Of a stretch of DNA of 14,497 nt, positions 12,582 to 14,497 are shown piece after piece. This DNA comes from an uncultured Collinsella sp. (lineage in GTDB: Bacteria; Actinomycetota; Coriobacteriia; Coriobacteriales; Coriobacteriaceae). The notes below the pieces were generated by a model. The model was given only the letters and a program-made list of their open reading frames with translations. It was not told the DNA's origin and made no database searches. The stretch lies in contig CABURG010000031.1 in NCBI GenBank assembly GCA_902493835.1, positions 1-14,497 of the forward strand, read 5' to 3'. Numbering within the stretch: position 1 is the first letter of the stretch; each line of letters starts with the position of its first letter. A program made the translations under genes and the position numbers.

Positions 12582-14497
12582 TCAGTTGTTATTGCCACCA
12601 TCGAGCAATGCCTCAAAATCCTTCGCCGGCATGGGGCGGTAGTAGAGGAAGCCCTGAGCGTAGCGGGCGCCCATTTGTCGTAGCATGTTCGCCTGCTCAT
12701 TTGTCTCGACGCCTTCGACCTCGACGGGCAGATGGAGCGACTGCGCCATTTCGAGCATCGATGAAATGATTTGCGTACTGCGGCCATGATCGCCATCGAT
12801 GGACACAAACGTGCGGTCGAGCTTGATGACGTCGACGTTGACGTTCTTGAGCATCGCGAGCGTGGACTGGCCGGTGCCAAAATCGTCCATATAGGTCGAG
12901 AAGCCGCGGGTGTGCAGGTCGGCTGTCAGTTTGTCCACGGCCTCGGACTCTCCCGTATAAGCCGTCTCGGTGATCTCGATACGCATGAGCTCGGGCGGTA
13001 GGTTGTATTGGGCGGCGAGCGCCCCCATATGTTCGGCAACGTCGCAGGCAAGGATATCCACGCGCGACACATTAAGCGAGATCGGAACCACGCGAAGACC
13101 GCGATCGAGACGCTCGCGAAGCCATATGGCGACACCCTGCCAAATGTACTTGTCGAGCGTCACTACAAAGCCGCTTTCCTCGAGTGCGGGGATAAACGTT
13201 GCGGGCGAAATGAGAGAGCCGTCCTTGTCAATCCAGCGGGTGAGTGCTTCGGCACCAATAATCTCGCCGGTTTCCATATCGACCTGGGGTTGCAAGTGGT
13301 AGGTAATGCGACCGTCCGAGAGCGCGTACTGGAATTCGGTCAGCGTGCGGTGGAACACGACTTCGCGCTCGTACTCCGCGGGGCAGAAAATGGCAATGCG
13401 CTCCTTAAAGTCGTTTTTTGCGCGCCGATTGGTAAACATGGCCTTTGCCTGCGCATCGATGGTGATCTCCTCATTGGAGTCGATGGGGTAAACGCCCATG
13501 GACGGCCAAAAACCTACGCCGTCATCATGCCTGGCTACTGCCTCGCGAACGCGGTTGTAGATTTGACGGACGGTGATGTGCTTAAAGGGGATGAGTATGC
13601 AAAAGTCATCTTGGCCCCAGTATCCTGCGACGCCCATATCGGCATTCTCGATGTCCTTGAGGACCGTGCCCACATCGGCGAGCACGCGGTCGCCCTCGGC
13701 CTGGCCGTGCCATTCATTAAACAGGCGCATGTGACCCATGTCGACCGTGGCGATGCACCAGGCACCGTCGCGCCTTGTCTTGAGAAATGCGTTGGCGCGC
13801 CGCATAAACTCGCTGGGTCGATAGAGGCCCGTGAGCAAGTCGATGCGTTCGGCTATGGCGCTTTTGCGCTCCGCCTCGGGTATGGGGAGGCTGTCGTTGG
13901 GAACAAGCCCGCCGGCCGTGCGAAGGCGACGCTCGAGTTCGCCTAAAACGGCAGTCGTTTGATGAGTTAAGTGCTCGTAAAAGGCCGGAACGACAAGACA
14001 GACGGGAGTAATGGTGTCGCCCGCGATTTGAATAGGAGCGAAAACGGCCTCTTTAAGGTGGCAAGTCAGTTGCTCGAATGCCTCATGGTCCAAATCGTTG
14101 CTGAGCACGACGAATTGGACGCTTCGTGAACGGTAGACCTTACTCCTGCCGTGGGTGATCGACAGCATACGACCTGCGTATTCGGCAAGCATGTTGTCGA
14201 CAGCCTCGGCTCCGTAGAGCTCGTTGAGCTTCGCCGTGCCACGAACGCGCACCGCTATAAGCCCCGTCTTGCAATGGTCGCGACGGCAGGCATCGATAGC
14301 GTTGACCAGCATGCGCTGCGTACCGAGGCCCGTCGCGGCATCGACGGTTTCGGCAAGTGAGTGGTTGACGAGCTCGCCGACATAGAGCGAGGGGACATTT
14401 CCGTCGCCGTCGATACGAAACCCGCGAGCACGGCAAAGGACGTAGTCGCCGACGGCGTTGCGCACACGATACTGCATGACGCGACGGTGCTTGGTGC
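12582..14497 (-). CDS. c-di-GMP phosphodiesterase: PAS-like, two degenerate GGDEF, EAL (5' truncated by window edge)
   Basis: The frame is open through the right edge (codons continue upstream of the ATG at 14477), so the N-terminus is missing. In order, it shows the end of a PAS-like region (MQYRVRNAVGDYVL), a GGDEF-type domain with no recognisable motif (SRSVQ in its place), a second GGDEF-type domain with GQDDF (13616-13602), and a C-terminal EAL domain. The EAL domain has EALTRW (EAL at 13250-13242), SLNVS, EITETA, DDFGTG (12887-12870), KLDRTF and EGVET, so all the usual catalytic and metal residues are present and c-di-GMP hydrolysis to pGpG is likely. The GQDDF domain is probably inactive or a GTP-binding regulator. 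It may be cotranscribed with the GGDEF gene downstream, though a hairpin and possible promoter separate them. Confidence 0.9.
   Translation of the reverse strand, partial: TKHRRVMQYRVRNAVGDYVLCRARGFRIDGDGNVPSLYVGELVNHSLAETVDAATGLGTQRMLVNAIDACRRDHCKTGLIAVRVRGTAKLNELYGAEAVDNMLAEYAGRMLSITHGRSKVYRSRSVQFVVLSNDLDHEAFEQLTCHLKEAVFAPIQIAGDTITPVCLVVPAFYEHLTHQTTAVLGELERRLRTAGGLVPNDSLPIPEAERKSAIAERIDLLTGLYRPSEFMRRANAFLKTRRDGAWCIATVDMGHMRLFNEWHGQAEGDRVLADVGTVLKDIENADMGVAGYWGQDDFCILIPFKHITVRQIYNRVREAVARHDDGVGFWPSMGVYPIDSNEEITIDAQAKAMFTNRRAKNDFKERIAIFCPAEYEREVVFHRTLTEFQYALSDGRITYHLQPQVDMETGEIIGAEALTRWIDKDGSLISPATFIPALEESGFVVTLDKYIWQGVAIWLRERLDRGLRVVPISLNVSRVDILACDVAEHMGALAAQYNLPPELMRIEITETAYTGESEAVDKLTADLHTRGFSTYMDDFGTGQSTLAMLKNVNVDVIKLDRTFVSIDGDHGRSTQIISSMLEMAQSLHLPVEVEGVETNEQANMLRQMGARYAQGFLYYRPMPAKDFEALLDGGNNN

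Noticed and set aside
13008..13946. 312-codon plus-strand frame opposite the EAL gene, and a similar frame at 10910-11617 opposite the GGDEF gene
   Set aside because: Both are antisense to well-supported GGDEF/EAL domains and show no family motif.
1..14497. CRISPR array, tRNA or rRNA genes
   Set aside because: The only recurring sequence is the dispersed palindrome; spacing of thousands of bases excludes a CRISPR array. I saw no cloverleaf or rRNA-like stretch by eye.

Overview
The window is a high-GC bacterial chromosome segment. Dense gene packing, actinobacterial-type codon use, a TetM-like translation GTPase and two c-di-GMP signalling proteins suggest a gut Coriobacteriia member, most likely Collinsella or a close relative. 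This is inferred from protein style, not from a search.

Layout. (1) 2-1444, +: the C-terminal part of a TetM/EF-G-like ribosomal GTPase, running in from the left edge. (2) 1438-7016: an accessory-looking block. Two diverged paralogous AAA ATPases point toward each other (1538-2656 on + and 5794-6894 on -). Between them is a translationally overlapping GNAT acetyltransferase plus UvrA2-like ABC ATPase. Every transcription unit here is bracketed by one family of palindromes (core TGTGACAAAGGGAC and its complement): four full copies at 1438-1470, 2656-2685, 5757-5787 and 6976-7016, and a half copy at 7087-7096. I saw no copy further right. (3) 7091-9983, all on -: in order of transcription, an iron-sulfur-type flavoprotein, an ArsC/Spx-fold protein without the active-site cysteine, a CobW/G3E GTPase, a strong intrinsic terminator, and a TrmL tRNA methyltransferase with a large internal insertion. 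(4) 9984-10924: a gene-poor stretch with a lower-GC patch holding a small DUF3784-like membrane protein and a doubtful short ORF that may be a truncated gene. (5) 10925-14497, on -: a GGDEF diguanylate cyclase and, upstream of it, a large EAL phosphodiesterase running off the right edge. The two share a PAS plus degenerate-GGDEF block, so they look like a duplicated pair.

How it may fit together. GNAT plus UvrA2 resembles a drug or DNA-adduct tolerance pair. The flavoprotein and ArsC-like protein form a short redox-type operon. The GGDEF and EAL proteins could respectively make and break c-di-GMP. The least explained part is the palindrome-bracketed ATPase block: the two ATPase cassettes, measured from outer palindrome to outer palindrome, are about 1248 and 1260 bp, in opposite orientation around the GNAT-uvrA2 pair.
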